Shown here piece by piece: positions 35,961 to 46,206 of a stretch of 64,000 nt of DNA; the stretch's first letter is position 1; each line of letters begins with the position of its first letter. The position numbers were made by a program, and so were the translations under genes. Below the pieces are notes generated by a model. It did no database searches and had not been told where the DNA came from. It was given only the letters and a program-made list of their open reading frames with translations. Origin of the DNA: Psettodes erumei (lineage: Eukaryota; Chordata; Actinopteri; Pleuronectiformes; Psettodidae); contig JAFBJZ010000351.1 of assembly GCA_016785225.1 (NCBI GenBank), positions 589,501-653,500 of the forward strand, given 5' to 3'.

Positions 35961-36414
35961 CCTTTTTTCTCGCCAGTGTTTTCTGGACTCACTGGATTAG
36001 ATAACAGACCGCCATTTGAAGTTTTTTTTTTATTTGCAAAGAGAAGAAAGAGGGAGAAGGCAAAAGATTTAAAAAAAAAAAACATTTTTATTTAGGTCTC
36101 AATCCAAGTGTTAGTCAGTAGCGCTTCAAAGGGTTCTCTCGCCCCTCTTTTTCATAGCCATTTCTCACAGTAAAACACGCTTTGCAGAAATCAGTAGAGA
36201 TTAGAGTGGCTTTCACAGAGTAAACTTCAAAGTGAGCATATGGGGAGGGGGGCTGTTACTACAATAATGGGACTACACTTACAGACTGGTATTAGTTTAC
36301 AAGTTGTACGGCAGAAAGTATATTTAGGAATGATTAAATTCCTCGCGCCCCCTCTGACTTACTTTGTGTCCCGTGGCACTTGAGAGGGAAAAAACCTCCC
36401 TCGGGACGTCTGAA
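35961..36414. other. no gene seen
   Basis: Unique sequence with T and A runs near 36022 and 36070-36083. Confidence 0.5.
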
Positions 36415-36467
36415 AGAAGAAGAAGAAGAAGAAGAAGAAGAAGAAGAAGAAGAAGGAGGAGGAGGAG
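36415..36467 (+). repeat. (GAA)13-(GGA)4 repeat
   Basis: A GAA array of about 40 bases merging into GGA units, all-purine on the plus strand and all-pyrimidine on the other. GAA arrays can form triplex (H-) DNA. The minus strand gives the poly-Leu of a spurious frame. Confidence 0.95.
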
Positions 36468-37777
36468 CCGGGAACCCAGCTGAGAGAGCAGTTTATCGAG
36501 AGCCGTGAATTTTTGAGACCGTGACCAAATCAAGAGCGGCTGATATCGAGAAAAAGGCGTCCTGTTTGAGGAGAATCAAGTGTCTTTTAGAGCTACAAAA
36601 CTGTTTGTTTCTTACTTGTTATAATTTGCACAGCCATTTTGCAACCCTTTTGTAATTGGATTTTGTTTTATGTGTAGACACTTTTCCTTTTTTTACGATA
36701 AAAAATAAAAACTTTTATGGTCACTGTGTTGTATTATCTGACATTAATAATTTTTAAATCTGCAGAAACGTGACTGCGAAAGAACAAACAGCAGCACAGA
36801 CCGCAGGCACCAGCCTTAACGCTGATGAAGACCATACGATGTGGTCGAGAGCTTCTGAGCAAGTAAGTGGACCTCACTTCCTGTCTCCTACAGCCAGACG
36901 AAGATGAAGATGAAGTTTTGACTTGGTAAAATGTTGCAGCGATGGAAAAACCAGCAACACATCCTCTATATTTTTAATGGCTGCGCTTCGAAAGAAAAAC
37001 AACACGCCCCGAGGAAGCAAACTCTGTGTCCATGATTAAAATATCTCCGCCCCCGGTGGCGTTACCGCAACGTCGTCGGACCTGTTGGCGCTTCTTATTT
37101 ACCGCTAACGCCTCACGACGCCTGGCGTTTAATCTGTTGTTCCCCCAACATTTACATCCTGTCACACCGAATCTCCGTCAACCCGCCCTTGTCTGCTCCC
37201 AGCGTCGATTAACTGATTAACACCAATCGGGCGTTCTCAGTGGAAGGGAGGCAGCTGGGCTTTGACTCCATCAGAAGGGGAAAGATGTTTTGCCTCATCT
37301 GCCGTGATGGGGGGGGGGCTGTAGGTGTAACCCCCCACCACCACCACCACCTCCCGCACAAGCCTCCTCCTGGTTTAAGAGGCTGGGAGGAAGGCCAGGG
37401 AAAGTGGCAGCATCACAGGGCACCAGCTGGTCACATACACACAAACACACACACACACAAGTAGCATGAGTGATTTCACCTGGACACCGTTGGCACAGGT
37501 GTTTCATCAGGTTGGCATGGGCTGGCACACTTCTCATTAGGCAGGTATACTAAGTGGAGGGCGATTCTGTTGTTAACAGTCAAAACATGTCGAAATACTG
37601 TTGTGATACTTTATTTTTTACACACACACACACACAAACTGTGTGAGCTGCCCAGTGCCATCACAACCTGGCCAGATTTTCCCCATCAGTGCAGACGGGG
37701 ATCAGACCTCGGACTGAGCCACCGGCGCAGTTGGGAGTTCGAATGTGCTCAAGTGCACTATATGCTGCCTTCCACTC
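36468..37777. other. no gene seen; unique sequence with short CA and G/CCA tracts
   Basis: A G run at about 37310-37318 is followed by CCACCACCACCACC. Short CA arrays lie at 37436-37459 and 37620-37636. Frames overlap these repeats and have no domains. Confidence 0.45.
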
Positions 37778-37800
37778 GGAACACAACATTGTGTTGTTCC
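37778..37800. promoter_or_regulatory. imperfect palindrome with GGAACA/TGTTCC arms
   Basis: GGAACA at 37778-37783 and TGTTCC at 37795-37800 are exact inverted copies, with an inner palindrome ACAACA-TTG-TGTTGT at 37783-37797. The arms equal steroid-receptor half sites, but the 11-base gap is wrong for a classical element (3 bases). The inner part contains inverted SOX-like ACAA/TTGT cores. Confidence 0.35.
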
Positions 37801-37986
37801 TCTCCGCTGGGCTGCGATTGTGAGGATCCTCGTTTGTGTTTTTGCTGCCGCCCTGACGCGCAGTTTTACGCAAGTCGCGCATACACGTATGTATATTTCC
37901 ACGGGAGAAGGATCCGGGAGCCTGCGGGCTCATGAGCACCTTTTGTCATTAAACAAGATTCAGTACAAAGCGTGATGTGCAGCTTT
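37801..37986. other. no gene seen
   Basis: Unique sequence with moderate CpG. The 121-codon frame ending near 37935 is featureless. Confidence 0.45.
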
Positions 37987-38025
37987 CACACACACACACA
38001 CACAGACACACACAGACACACACAG
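37987..38025. repeat. (CA)n with CAGACA interruptions
   Basis: A CA array broken twice by a CAGACA unit, giving a higher-order repeat of about 12 bp. Confidence 0.92.
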
Positions 38026-38514
38026 CCAAAAGGCACCAGGGATGAGTCTGAAGATTCATTCTGTCTCTTTTTTTTTTTTTTTTTTGTGGTCCCGGTGCGA
38101 GCGTGATTCCTTTTTGTGTGCCCGCATACATTAGGCTTCAACATCCATCTCCGCTGGCACTACTTGTGTGGCACAGGGGAACACCAGCTGTGCCCCCCCA
38201 TCTGCTGTCGGGATTGGCCCAAACATTTAGACACCCCCTCCCTCCAAAAAAAAGAAGAGTAGGAAGAAAACAACAGCAGGCTAAGAGGGAGGGCTTACAG
38301 CTTGTGTGTGTCTGCCTGTCTGTTTGAAGGTTGTGTGTAGGTCTTTGATATGTATACGTGTGTGTGCGTTTCCTTTCTTTCGCTTTATTATGAGTTTGGA
38401 CAGAGTTGCCGCGGGGCATCTTACAGTACGCGGCTCACGCCCCATCTGCAGCAGTCGGTAGCTGGTAGCTGCGGCGCGCTTTGATCGCGCACATTTCGAC
38501 AGAGGGTGCACGCT
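38026..38514. other. no gene seen
   Basis: A T run at about 38069-38085. The rest is unique and unassigned. Confidence 0.5.
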
Positions 38515-38539
38515 CCCCCCCCACCCCCCCACCCCCCCC
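38515..38539 (-). other. C-rich tract, G-quadruplex-prone on the minus strand
   Basis: Three C runs of seven to eight bases separated by single A. The minus strand fits a quadruplex pattern and the plus strand an i-motif. Confidence 0.75.
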
Positions 38540-38799
38540 GAGGCCCCCGCGCCGCACATGTTTTGACAGAGTGTGTGCAACACTACGATGCCCCCCCAAA
38601 GTTCTCGTTAAGGCGCGGTGACGAAATAATAACCGCTTTTGACAAACAAAGGGCGGGGCCCTCCATGACGGTGCGGACGCCAAATGTTGAAGAACTATGA
38701 TGCCAGAGGCCGTCGGCCTTTCAACTCAGAGCTGAAGACAACAACAAAAACAACAACAACACACCAAAACAAATAAAGAGCTCCAGGTTTCACCACTGG
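38540..38799. other. no gene seen; ACA-rich at 38738-38775
   Basis: CpG-containing sequence followed by an (AAC)n-like stretch. Nothing else is recognised. Confidence 0.5.
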
Positions 38800-39140
38800 C
38801 CATGAAAGATGTGCAAGGTGTTACTAAATCATGAATAATTCAAAGGAAATAACTCAAAGTTGCACCACCCCTCCCCCTCCTCCTTTATGGACGTATACTG
38901 TATTTACTTGGCACATAACGGTTCTCCCTTTGTTGTGCAAACGCAGCCATATTCTGTCTGATTGTATTTAAATCAACAGGGCATGTAAAATTTAAATTTC
39001 TTCAAAGAGACTCTGGGAAATATTTCAAAGGCTTTGAACTTTGACAGCTGACACGGAAGAATAACAGAAGGAATTTATGACTATGTATGAGATTCATGAG
39101 CGAGCAAGAACACGAATTACAATACTGTGGAGTTTGAGTT
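38800..39140. promoter_or_regulatory. candidate enhancer-like element with six TCF/LEF-type cores
   Basis: TCAAAG or its complement CTTTGA occurs at 38840-38845, 38854-38859, 39002-39007, 39025-39030, 39032-39037 and 39039-39044. Three of the last four extend to the full CTTTGAA consensus. The last runs into TGACAGCTGACA (39042-39053), one base off the MEIS/TGIF palindrome. About 0.1 such hexamers would be expected in 205 bp. AT-rich and free of open frames. Confidence 0.48.
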
Positions 39141-39589
39141 TAATAAAAAAAAAAACAACAACAACAACACAACGTTGCTGTCATCATGACGCCATTTTCA
39201 TAAATATTACTGTTTAAGATCGACCCAGACTTCCACATCCTTGGAAACCGATTTTTAAGAAGTTATTATCGCCCACCTCCATCGTGTGAGCGTATCTGAT
39301 GTTTGTCAAATTACAATACATCATCCGAGCCTGTGTGTTGATGGACAGCCTTATCTCCGGCGCACGTGTGCTTTGATTAAACAGATCATGCATTTTACAT
39401 GCGCTGCCTCGCTATCGGTGCACGGCTACAGCCAGGCGAGCTCCGAGGCATTTCCGAGCGGCCTCTCGAATATCAAAAGTCAAACATGCACGTGCATCTA
39501 TTTGATACATTATGGAGGGCAGACCTGATGGGATTTTTTTTTTTTTTTTTGGTCCATTTTTTGAGCGAGAGAGCTCACTTGAACTGGAT
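39141..39589. other. no gene seen
   Basis: An A run with (AAC)n at about 39145-39172 and a T run at 39534-39550. The sequence between is unique. The 80-codon frame at 39286-39528 has no domain. Confidence 0.45.
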
Positions 39590-39910
39590 TTCATGAAAGA
39601 GCGGGGTCGAGATGTGGCCCGAGCGCGTTAGCATTCAGACAGCTTTGTCCGGCTTGGCTTCAGATGATGGAACAGTGTCGATGAATATCAGACCTGACTA
39701 ATCTGTTCCTCTCTAAAAGCACCGAGCTCCCATTATCCGTCTCTGGGAGATTAGACGAAAGCAAATACAACACCGAAAGGATATGTTTGTGTGCGTGGCA
39801 GCTCTCCGCTCGACAATTTTTCATTCCAGTATATTATTTAATCAGCGCAAACACTAAATATTTGTCGGTGCTTCATGAAAGCCTCCACATGTGAACATAC
39901 AGCTTTGTTA
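39590..39910. promoter_or_regulatory. candidate conserved non-coding element
   Basis: Repeat-free block with GCTCCCATTATCCG, CTGGGAGATTAGACG, CAGTATATTATTTAATCAGC and ACACTAAATATTTG. Low CpG and no open frame. Confidence 0.4.
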
Positions 39911-40239
39911 TTGTGTATACACACACAAAGGATATAATGGATTATTTGGCATCTCAACATTTCTCGTCAAAGTACGATCCAGAGTCAGCGCACCGCTGAG
40001 CGCCAGAGGCCAAAGCTGCAGAAGTGAGTACTGAAGCAGCAGGTTGCACCTTCAAAGGTACTGTATGTTCATGATGTTGCAGTAAACTCTAAATAATATA
40101 ATTCATTTAAACAAAGGAATCCTATTTTTCCTGCGAGTGTGCCGTTAGTTTCTGATGATTCGTGCGTCAACAAAGGCCTTTTTATGTTCGACACACGAGT
40201 AGTTTAGCTGAAAACATTCAGAAGTTAACTGAAAGTAAG

Positions 40240-40345
40240 TATTCATCAAACGTCTGCTCAAGTTAGCACGCTAGCCAGTTAGCCCCAGGCTAAACAGGAA
40301 AGAGATACAGCAGTTAATGCTAAATGTTAGCTATGTAGCAATGGC
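40240..40345. repeat. possible degenerate GCTAGC-rich dispersed repeat
   Basis: Repeated GTTAGC, GCTAGCC and AGGCTAAAC words within 100 bp, of the kind seen in dispersed fish repeats. The family cannot be named from this fragment. Confidence 0.28.
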
Positions 40346-41059
40346 AACTACATGTAATTTGTATACGGGCCCTTAGTGTATAGATGCAACATATGTATAA
40401 TTTGCTGCAGTTGCATTTGCTTCACTTGCGGCTCCCGCGAGGCTTCGACGGCACCTCAGTCGCTGCGTAGAGCGCAGAGGTGTTAAAATTTTACTATCTG
40501 CTGTTTGCAGTGAGACATGATCCACACGCCATGTAAACACGACCCCCCCCACCCCCGAGCTGTGTTCTGCTTCATGAACCTTACGGTCGATATGCAGCCG
40601 GTACAGGGAAAGCCCACTTCACTGTAAATATGAAGCGGTTACTGTTCTTTAACAGACGACAGAACGCAGCCGGACCTCAACCGGCGCAGTTTTCTTTTCA
40701 TCAACAACCCAGTGCAGTACACACTGATAAAAAGAAAAATACTTCTCTTGTTAGTTTGGTTTGTTGAACATAAAAGATAAGCTGGTGTCACACAAAAAAT
40801 GATCATTTTTTCTGTAGTTATGATTGTATTAAAGACTTTTCTTCCTTCCTAAATCGTGAAATATAGAGTATATAGATTTTCCTCTGCAAGAATAATAGGA
40901 TGGAAGGTCACAATCACCTTTTTATATAATGAAAAGTATTACTTTCTTGTAAGCCAAAGTGGAGTAATCGTAAACTGTGGATTGCCGTTTCAGGTGGACA
41001 ATCGGCAGGATATTACCTTTCCCCACAGAAACTCTTCAACCATCCGGGTCTCCAGCTAT
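40346..41059. other. no gene seen; unique sequence
   Basis: A C run near 40541-40556. The region 40850-41059 has a 69-codon plus-strand frame without a recognisable domain. Its composition grades into the candidate element that follows. Confidence 0.45.
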
Positions 41060-41250
41060 AATTGAAATTAACACAATCAATTAATTAGCATGTAATTCTG
41101 TGTTTACACAGTGGTTCTGCAGTAGCCCTTTAAGCCTCAAACATTAGAGTATTATACACAACCTTGCCATGACCAATTAAAGCCAGCAGTCACTGTGGCG
41201 TTCACAGAAACTCCGACATGGTAAGCACATCTAGGAGGTTAATTGGACTG
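41060..41250. promoter_or_regulatory. candidate conserved element, homeodomain-rich
   Basis: Dense TAAT cores at the start: GAAATTAACACAATC, CAATTAATTAGCATG and GTAATTCTG lie within 45 bp. CCAATTAAAG and GGTTAATTGG follow. It ends at a run of about 13 C near 41260-41272, which separates it from the next block. Confidence 0.42.
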
Positions 41251-41274
41251 ACCCTTTGTCCCCCCCCCCCCCAG

Positions 41275-41470
41275 TCATTTCCCGCCATGTGTGAGCAGTC
41301 GCCATGGCGATGGAGCTATAGGGAAAACACTTGATTTGGCCATAGCCCTTCATCAGCACCAGTGAAGGGTGCATAATGGCGATGTTTTCATTGCTACCAC
41401 TGAGCAGACAGCTCATTAATTTTCAGATCGGCTGTAACTGCCACGGCTCATGTATTCTGGAAATCAGCTA
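41275..41470. promoter_or_regulatory. candidate conserved element with RFX-like palindrome
   Basis: A perfect 12-bp palindrome TCGCCATGGCGA at 41299-41310 lies within GTCGCCATGGCGAT, close to the RFX X-box. GCTCATTAATTTTC and CATAATGGCGATG follow. Repeat-free. Confidence 0.4.
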
Positions 41471-41879
41471 TAAGGAAGACGTATAGGGGTGTTGACCGCG
41501 AAGTAAACAAACAAGTGTGCTTGTGGCATGTGTACTGCCTTCATTGCAAAAAAAAAAAAAATGCCTGACGGAGTAAAATGCAAACACTGTACTGTGTTTG
41601 TGAGCAGACAAACACTTCTCCCCACACTGTAAAAACAAAACACAAAGTAGTAATGGTGGTCAGGTGTATATGCTTTCAACTTCAATGGACCCACTTCCCA
41701 ACTCAGGGAGACGCTTTCATTTCTGTAAGACAGTTTCATTTTCCACTCACACTTTCTTATTCATCATTTATGAGAAAACAAATCGTTTTATTTGGCCCCA
41801 AACCTTGATATGTTTGGTATCTTCACAAACAGGACGTTTCACCTTAACTGACTTTTACAGCATCTAACAAGCATCATTG
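41471..41879. other. no gene seen
   Basis: AT-rich unique sequence with an A run near 41548-41561. Frames of 67-91 codons are featureless. Confidence 0.5.
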
Positions 41880-42130
41880 TAAAATCCCCCAATTAGTGTA
41901 AGTTGCTAATTACTTGACTAAATGAAGCGATGCCTGTTTGTCACATAATCCTGTCACAGTGGAGGAATCTGTATTCTGAACGATTTAATTTCAGTGTCTC
42001 CTCATTTGTCAACATCTTGTTGCAACTGTGAAGTTTTTTGGAGTACGGTTGATATTCATGATGTGCTGCCAATTTACGTCCCTCTGAACATTGAAATTTC
42101 AGCAGTGTAACGCGGGGAGTCCGGGTTTGA
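41880..42130. promoter_or_regulatory. candidate conserved non-coding element
   Basis: CCCCAATTAGTG, TTGCTAATTACTTGAC, CGATTTAATTTCAG and TTGATATTCATGATG in repeat-free, CpG-poor sequence. Confidence 0.38.
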
Positions 42131-42549
42131 CCTCCCTCTCAGGTCTTGTTTGTATTTTTTCCATTAAGCAGTCTCGACTGAATCCGGCTTCACCTTTCTG
42201 CTAAGTTTCGCTTGCTTCCCCGCTTATTTACTTCCTTTTTTCAACAAGGTTTGGTGGGTTCAGTGACTGCAGTATAGCAACAGCACACTCAGCCCATAAA
42301 GCTTTATAATAAAGGCTCTTTTATTAACGTTGCCATGAGCAATAACAACAGATCTTTGGCTATATACTTTTATGAGATGAGTGTGCAGCCACTAACACAG
42401 ACGGTTATGCTTTATTTTTTTTCTGATTATGTTTTTAAAGTTGCCGTGACGCTACCAGCAGCTTATCTTCAAACTGTACACAAAACTTGTTCATACGTGA
42501 GTTTGGTTTGTTTCTGTATGTTTGATAAAAGAGACACATTCATTGTCTA
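42131..42549. other. no gene seen
   Basis: AT-rich unique sequence. The 76-codon frame at 42335-42565 matches nothing I know. Confidence 0.45.
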
Positions 42550-42870
42550 TATGAAAGAGATTTGAGCTATGATTACGGTTTGTAATCGCCAGTTAATTAG
42601 CTTCAATCTACACTTGAGATGTAAATTGAAGGGGGCGTTTGGGGTCTCGGTCTCACTCTCATTCAAATGGTGATATCAATAAAAACGGCCGTCCAGACTG
42701 AGGCACATTGTGCCCACCTGTCAATTGCGCCTTTCAAAAACCTGCCGGACCATCATGCAGCTGTGGAATGGGTGGGCATATTAAAAAAGGTCATACCATT
42801 TGAAATTCAAGGCACTTTGAATGAAATAAGAACCCATTCATTCTCACTCTGCCTGACAGTAAAAAAAAGA
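42550..42870. promoter_or_regulatory. candidate conserved element with inverted GATTAC sites
   Basis: GATTAC (42571-42576) and GTAATC (42582-42587) form an inverted pair five bases apart, as for Otx/Pitx-class (K50) homeodomains. CAGTTAATTAGC follows at once. Further along are TCAATAAAAACGG and CCATTTGAAATTCAAGG. It ends in a GA-rich stretch near 42867-42885. Confidence 0.43.
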
Positions 42871-43189
42871 GAGAGAGAGAGAAAAAAAGGTTCATAATCA
42901 TCTATAATTTCGCAGGAAGACGAATCAATTATAGCATAATATTATAGCATGAAATATATTCCTACGCGCCACAATGAATAGCAAAATGGGGAGTGCAGTG
43001 TAAGTGGTTGGGTGCCTGCAGTTGAGTGCTGGTTTAATACTAAGTGGTTACCCAGCGCTGTAGATGTGTCATCACAGAGAACAAACATCATTAAACTTAT
43101 TATTCATTGCAGGAGCTGTGCAGAAGCCCCCGATGGCACATTAACAACAGTCCACAGAGAGACGCATCACTCTTCAGTGGCCCTAAAGA
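42871..43189. other. no gene seen
   Basis: Purine-rich low complexity (GAGAGA, A run) and then AT-rich unique sequence. Unassigned. Confidence 0.5.
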
Positions 43190-43400
43190 GGGGAGGGAAA
43201 AGCATTCCCATTGACTCGCCCTGCTCTCCCAAGCCCATTAATGATAATCATTATTTTCCCTTTGTTCATTATGATCCGCACTCCTCCATTAACAAGGATT
43301 CTAATATCCTCTTCCAGTGCGTGTGTTGTGTAGCCTTTAAGTGCTTCTTTCACCGTCTTTCTACCTCAAGACTCGCAGCGGGAGGCGGCCGTGACGAGTG
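43190..43400. promoter_or_regulatory. candidate conserved non-coding element
   Basis: CCATTAATGATAATCATTATT is the core, with three overlapping TAAT/ATTA motifs. TCCATTAACAAGG and TTCTAATATCC follow. A 129-codon frame (43012-43401) covers the block but has no domain, so non-coding conservation is the better guess. Confidence 0.38.
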
Positions 43401-45059
43401 ACAAATGAACGCTCGCTTTGGATAACACCCCCCCCACAATCTCTGTTGTCATTATCTCTTTTCATACCATCTTGAAACCACTTTCCTTCTCGCTTCAGAT
43501 CCCAGTCAATCACATGGCTCAAAATTGCCGCCGGGGGGGGGGGCAGCCTGGGACACAGTTGAGCAACTAACGCAGCAAGCGAGTTATTTTGTCTCTCTCG
43601 CTGTGGTTGTCTAATGAAGGTAGATTATTTAGATGAAGGTTTGCACTGCGGGCACTAAGTGTCACTCACATGGTGTCGAACTTCTTTTCGACATCAGCCT
43701 CTCTCTTTTTTTTTGTCATCCGCCGTTTCAATCCATTTTGTTCAACAAAAATTTTAGAGAAGGCTGCTGTTCTGTGTTTTGTTTTTTTTTATTATTTTCA
43801 ATGTCAACAAATCCAATGAAAAGATCAATGCAGACATCTGTTGGTTTAATTAAGATAGTTTTAGTTGAGGGTTTCTCTTTTCTTTGGATTTGTTGATAAC
43901 AATGCATTACTCTTGACTGGTCACATGACTTTGCATGTGACCATGTCGCCCCCAGGCCCGATGCCGAGTGTTTTCCAGTCAAAAATCAGCGTTAAGCGAG
44001 GCAAAAGAAAGAAGCAGTGAATATAGAGGATGCCAATCTCGTCTTACTGCATCACTGCCTTCTAGTTGACCATGAAACCCAATCTGGACGCTGATGAAGC
44101 GCCTGTCAATGCCAGAGGCCCGACAAAGACGTGCCTTTGCCTCTTTATAAATCACTACACCTCCTCCCCACCCTCCTCCCGCTGCCGTGGAGCGAACCTG
44201 GGGCTTTTACCTCTGGGTGAACCTCCTGGCAAAAAGCAATTTGTCAATGGCTCATCTGCATTCAAGCCATAACAAGTGTGAAGTGGTAGAGACTGACAAC
44301 TCCATCAGCTTATTCTCCGGCAGCCGGCAGAGTCCGCTGTGGATATATATGGGGTCGACGGGAAGGTAGGCCTTCTTGTTTTCAAGCAACAGCAAGGATA
44401 CTGGGGGAGGGGGGTTACCGTCAGTTTAACTAGACAGGCTTACAACACATTATTGTTTCTCAGGCAGTGTGAAGCACAAGCAGCACTGGGAGTATTCATC
44501 AACACACAGCTCCGTAATTGACCCGCTGCGCCAACCACTAAAGCTCGACGTGACACCTTCCCGCCCGGTTTCTCGCTGCCAGCATCAGCTTCCATCCTCC
44601 ATTACTTAGCATTTCCTCTCAGCGTGCACTTGAGACTAGCGCGTGTTCAAAGCCGCGGCGCTTGGATCACGTTGTTTCTCTGATGGCACCAACACGTGAA
44701 CCTTTTTTCCTGTGTCGACAGCGTGATGGGAGTATTTTTTTGATAATGAAGTCACACGCTACGTGACTCGCTCGTCTCTAACAGATGAAACTATTTCCTG
44801 TCTCAGGCTACGGAGAAATGCTGTTAAAACCATTAAATAGCGGATAACCCGATTATCGCCGTGATATTTTGAAATACAGCGCAGCTAAAAGGTAAAATGT
44901 TAAAGACTTGTTCGCGACCTTGAACATTTTTTTAATAGTCAGACCTGCACTCAGTGTCTCTAAGGGTAACTGAAAATGACCCCCCGCAAACTACAGCCTA
45001 TTGTGGCCACTCCAAAGAACAGGAAGCAGTGGGCTGCTAATGACCCGTTTCACTCAAAT
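43401..45059. other. no gene seen; unique sequence, one CACATG palindrome
   Basis: C and G runs near 43428-43436 and 43533-43543 and a T run near 43783. The palindrome at 43919-43942 is listed separately. Frames up to 87 codons have no domains. Confidence 0.45.
43919..43942. promoter_or_regulatory. inverted repeat GGTCACATG / CATGTGACC
   Basis: Nine-base arms at 43919-43927 and 43934-43942 with a six-base loop (ACTTTG). Each arm holds TCACATG, the M-box-type E-box preferred by MITF/TFE bHLH-zipper factors. It could be a paired E-box or a small cruciform. Confidence 0.4.
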
Positions 45060-45470
45060 GGGGCTGGAAACTAAGGAGCTAAATGCAGGAACTAAATGAT
45101 CCCTTTTCTGCACTTCTGTTTGTGCTTCATCTGCATCTGGAGAATTAGTGCAATAAGAGATTAGAAAGCAACGGCTTCGCTTGCAAGTTTTACATGCGGC
45201 AAATGGACGTTAGCGAGGAAATAAACAGGTAGCGCAGATCAGTTCACCTCTTTTTGTGAAACTGTGTGAAACTCCACATTTACAAAATAATTAAGTCCAT
45301 AATTAGCAGGCTGTATTCAGACGCACTGCCAATCATTTCCCCTCTGTCACTGCAATCAGCTTGTGGGGTTTTGATAAATGAAATGCCCTCTTAATAATGA
45401 CGTGTAATGACTGCTCCGGTCGCTGTGATCAAGGAGCCCCTTTGAAAATCAATGAGGACATGCTTTTTCT
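45060..45470. promoter_or_regulatory. strong candidate conserved non-coding element
   Basis: A 400-bp repeat-free, AT-rich block. It includes GAGAATTAGTGC, ATAATTAAGTCC, CATAATTAGCAGG and a direct repeat of TAATGAC at 45395-45401 and 45405-45411 (one helical turn apart) with a CRE-like TGACGTG between. There is no convincing open frame. Length and motif density are typical of developmental enhancers. Confidence 0.48.
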
Positions 45471-46166
45471 ATCTCCACTTAGCAATATTTTTAGTACTTT
45501 TTTAGGAAAATCAGGACTTGGAACGGAACAAGTCGGCCGAAGCCGGATGCTTTTGCGGTGCACGAGGTGGTTGCGTTGACTCCGAGCAGTGTAAAACACA
45601 CGAGAAATGTCAGGTTGGCAAGCTGTTACGGGCACTTCATTACGTTTGGGGATAACATCTCATTCTGCATTAGAACCTGAGGTCGGAGCAGAGAAGGAGC
45701 AAGGCCCCAAACAAAACAAAACACATAAAAAAAATTCCATTACAGAAAGGTGTATAAATCAATTCTGTGTAAAAACAACAAGCTCATTACGTAACAGCAC
45801 GCTGCACAGTAGCGATATGTGGTGAAACGGATAGTGACTGTCATAAACAAAAACCTCCAGAGGAAATATGACATCCATCACCGCGCTGCAGCCCGAGATG
45901 CAAAAACTGCAAACGTCTCCGCGTTCCCACCGCAGGAAACAGACTAAAATAAGAAAAGATTCCCCCGAAGAGGAACGTGTAAAGACCGCAGCCGGTGCCA
46001 GGACGAGGAGAAAACACGGGAACCATTAGGGGCGTCGGCAAAGAGAATCACGGCTGTTTTCTGAAGAGGGACGGGACTCCCAGGAACTGTGACACAAACA
46101 CTATTCGGGAAATCACTGTCTCAGCGGGGCCCGGCTCACGGTGCGAGAGAAAACAGTTGTGACGGC
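45471..46166. other. no gene seen
   Basis: Unique sequence with A-rich patches near 45710-45735. Frames of 60-72 codons have no domain. Confidence 0.5.
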
Positions 46167-46206
46167 GTGGGGGGGTGATGGAGGTGGTGGAGGTGGTGGG
46201 GGGGGA
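46167..46206 (+). repeat. GGT/GGA-rich, G-quadruplex-prone tract
   Basis: Seven G, then GGAGGTGG units, then eight G. Repeated G pairs and long G runs within 40 bases give clear quadruplex potential on the plus strand. Confidence 0.75.

Noticed and set aside
40856..41065. 69-codon plus-strand frame next to a candidate element
   Set aside because: Peptide matches no family known to me and the frame ends within homeodomain-motif-rich sequence typical of non-coding DNA.
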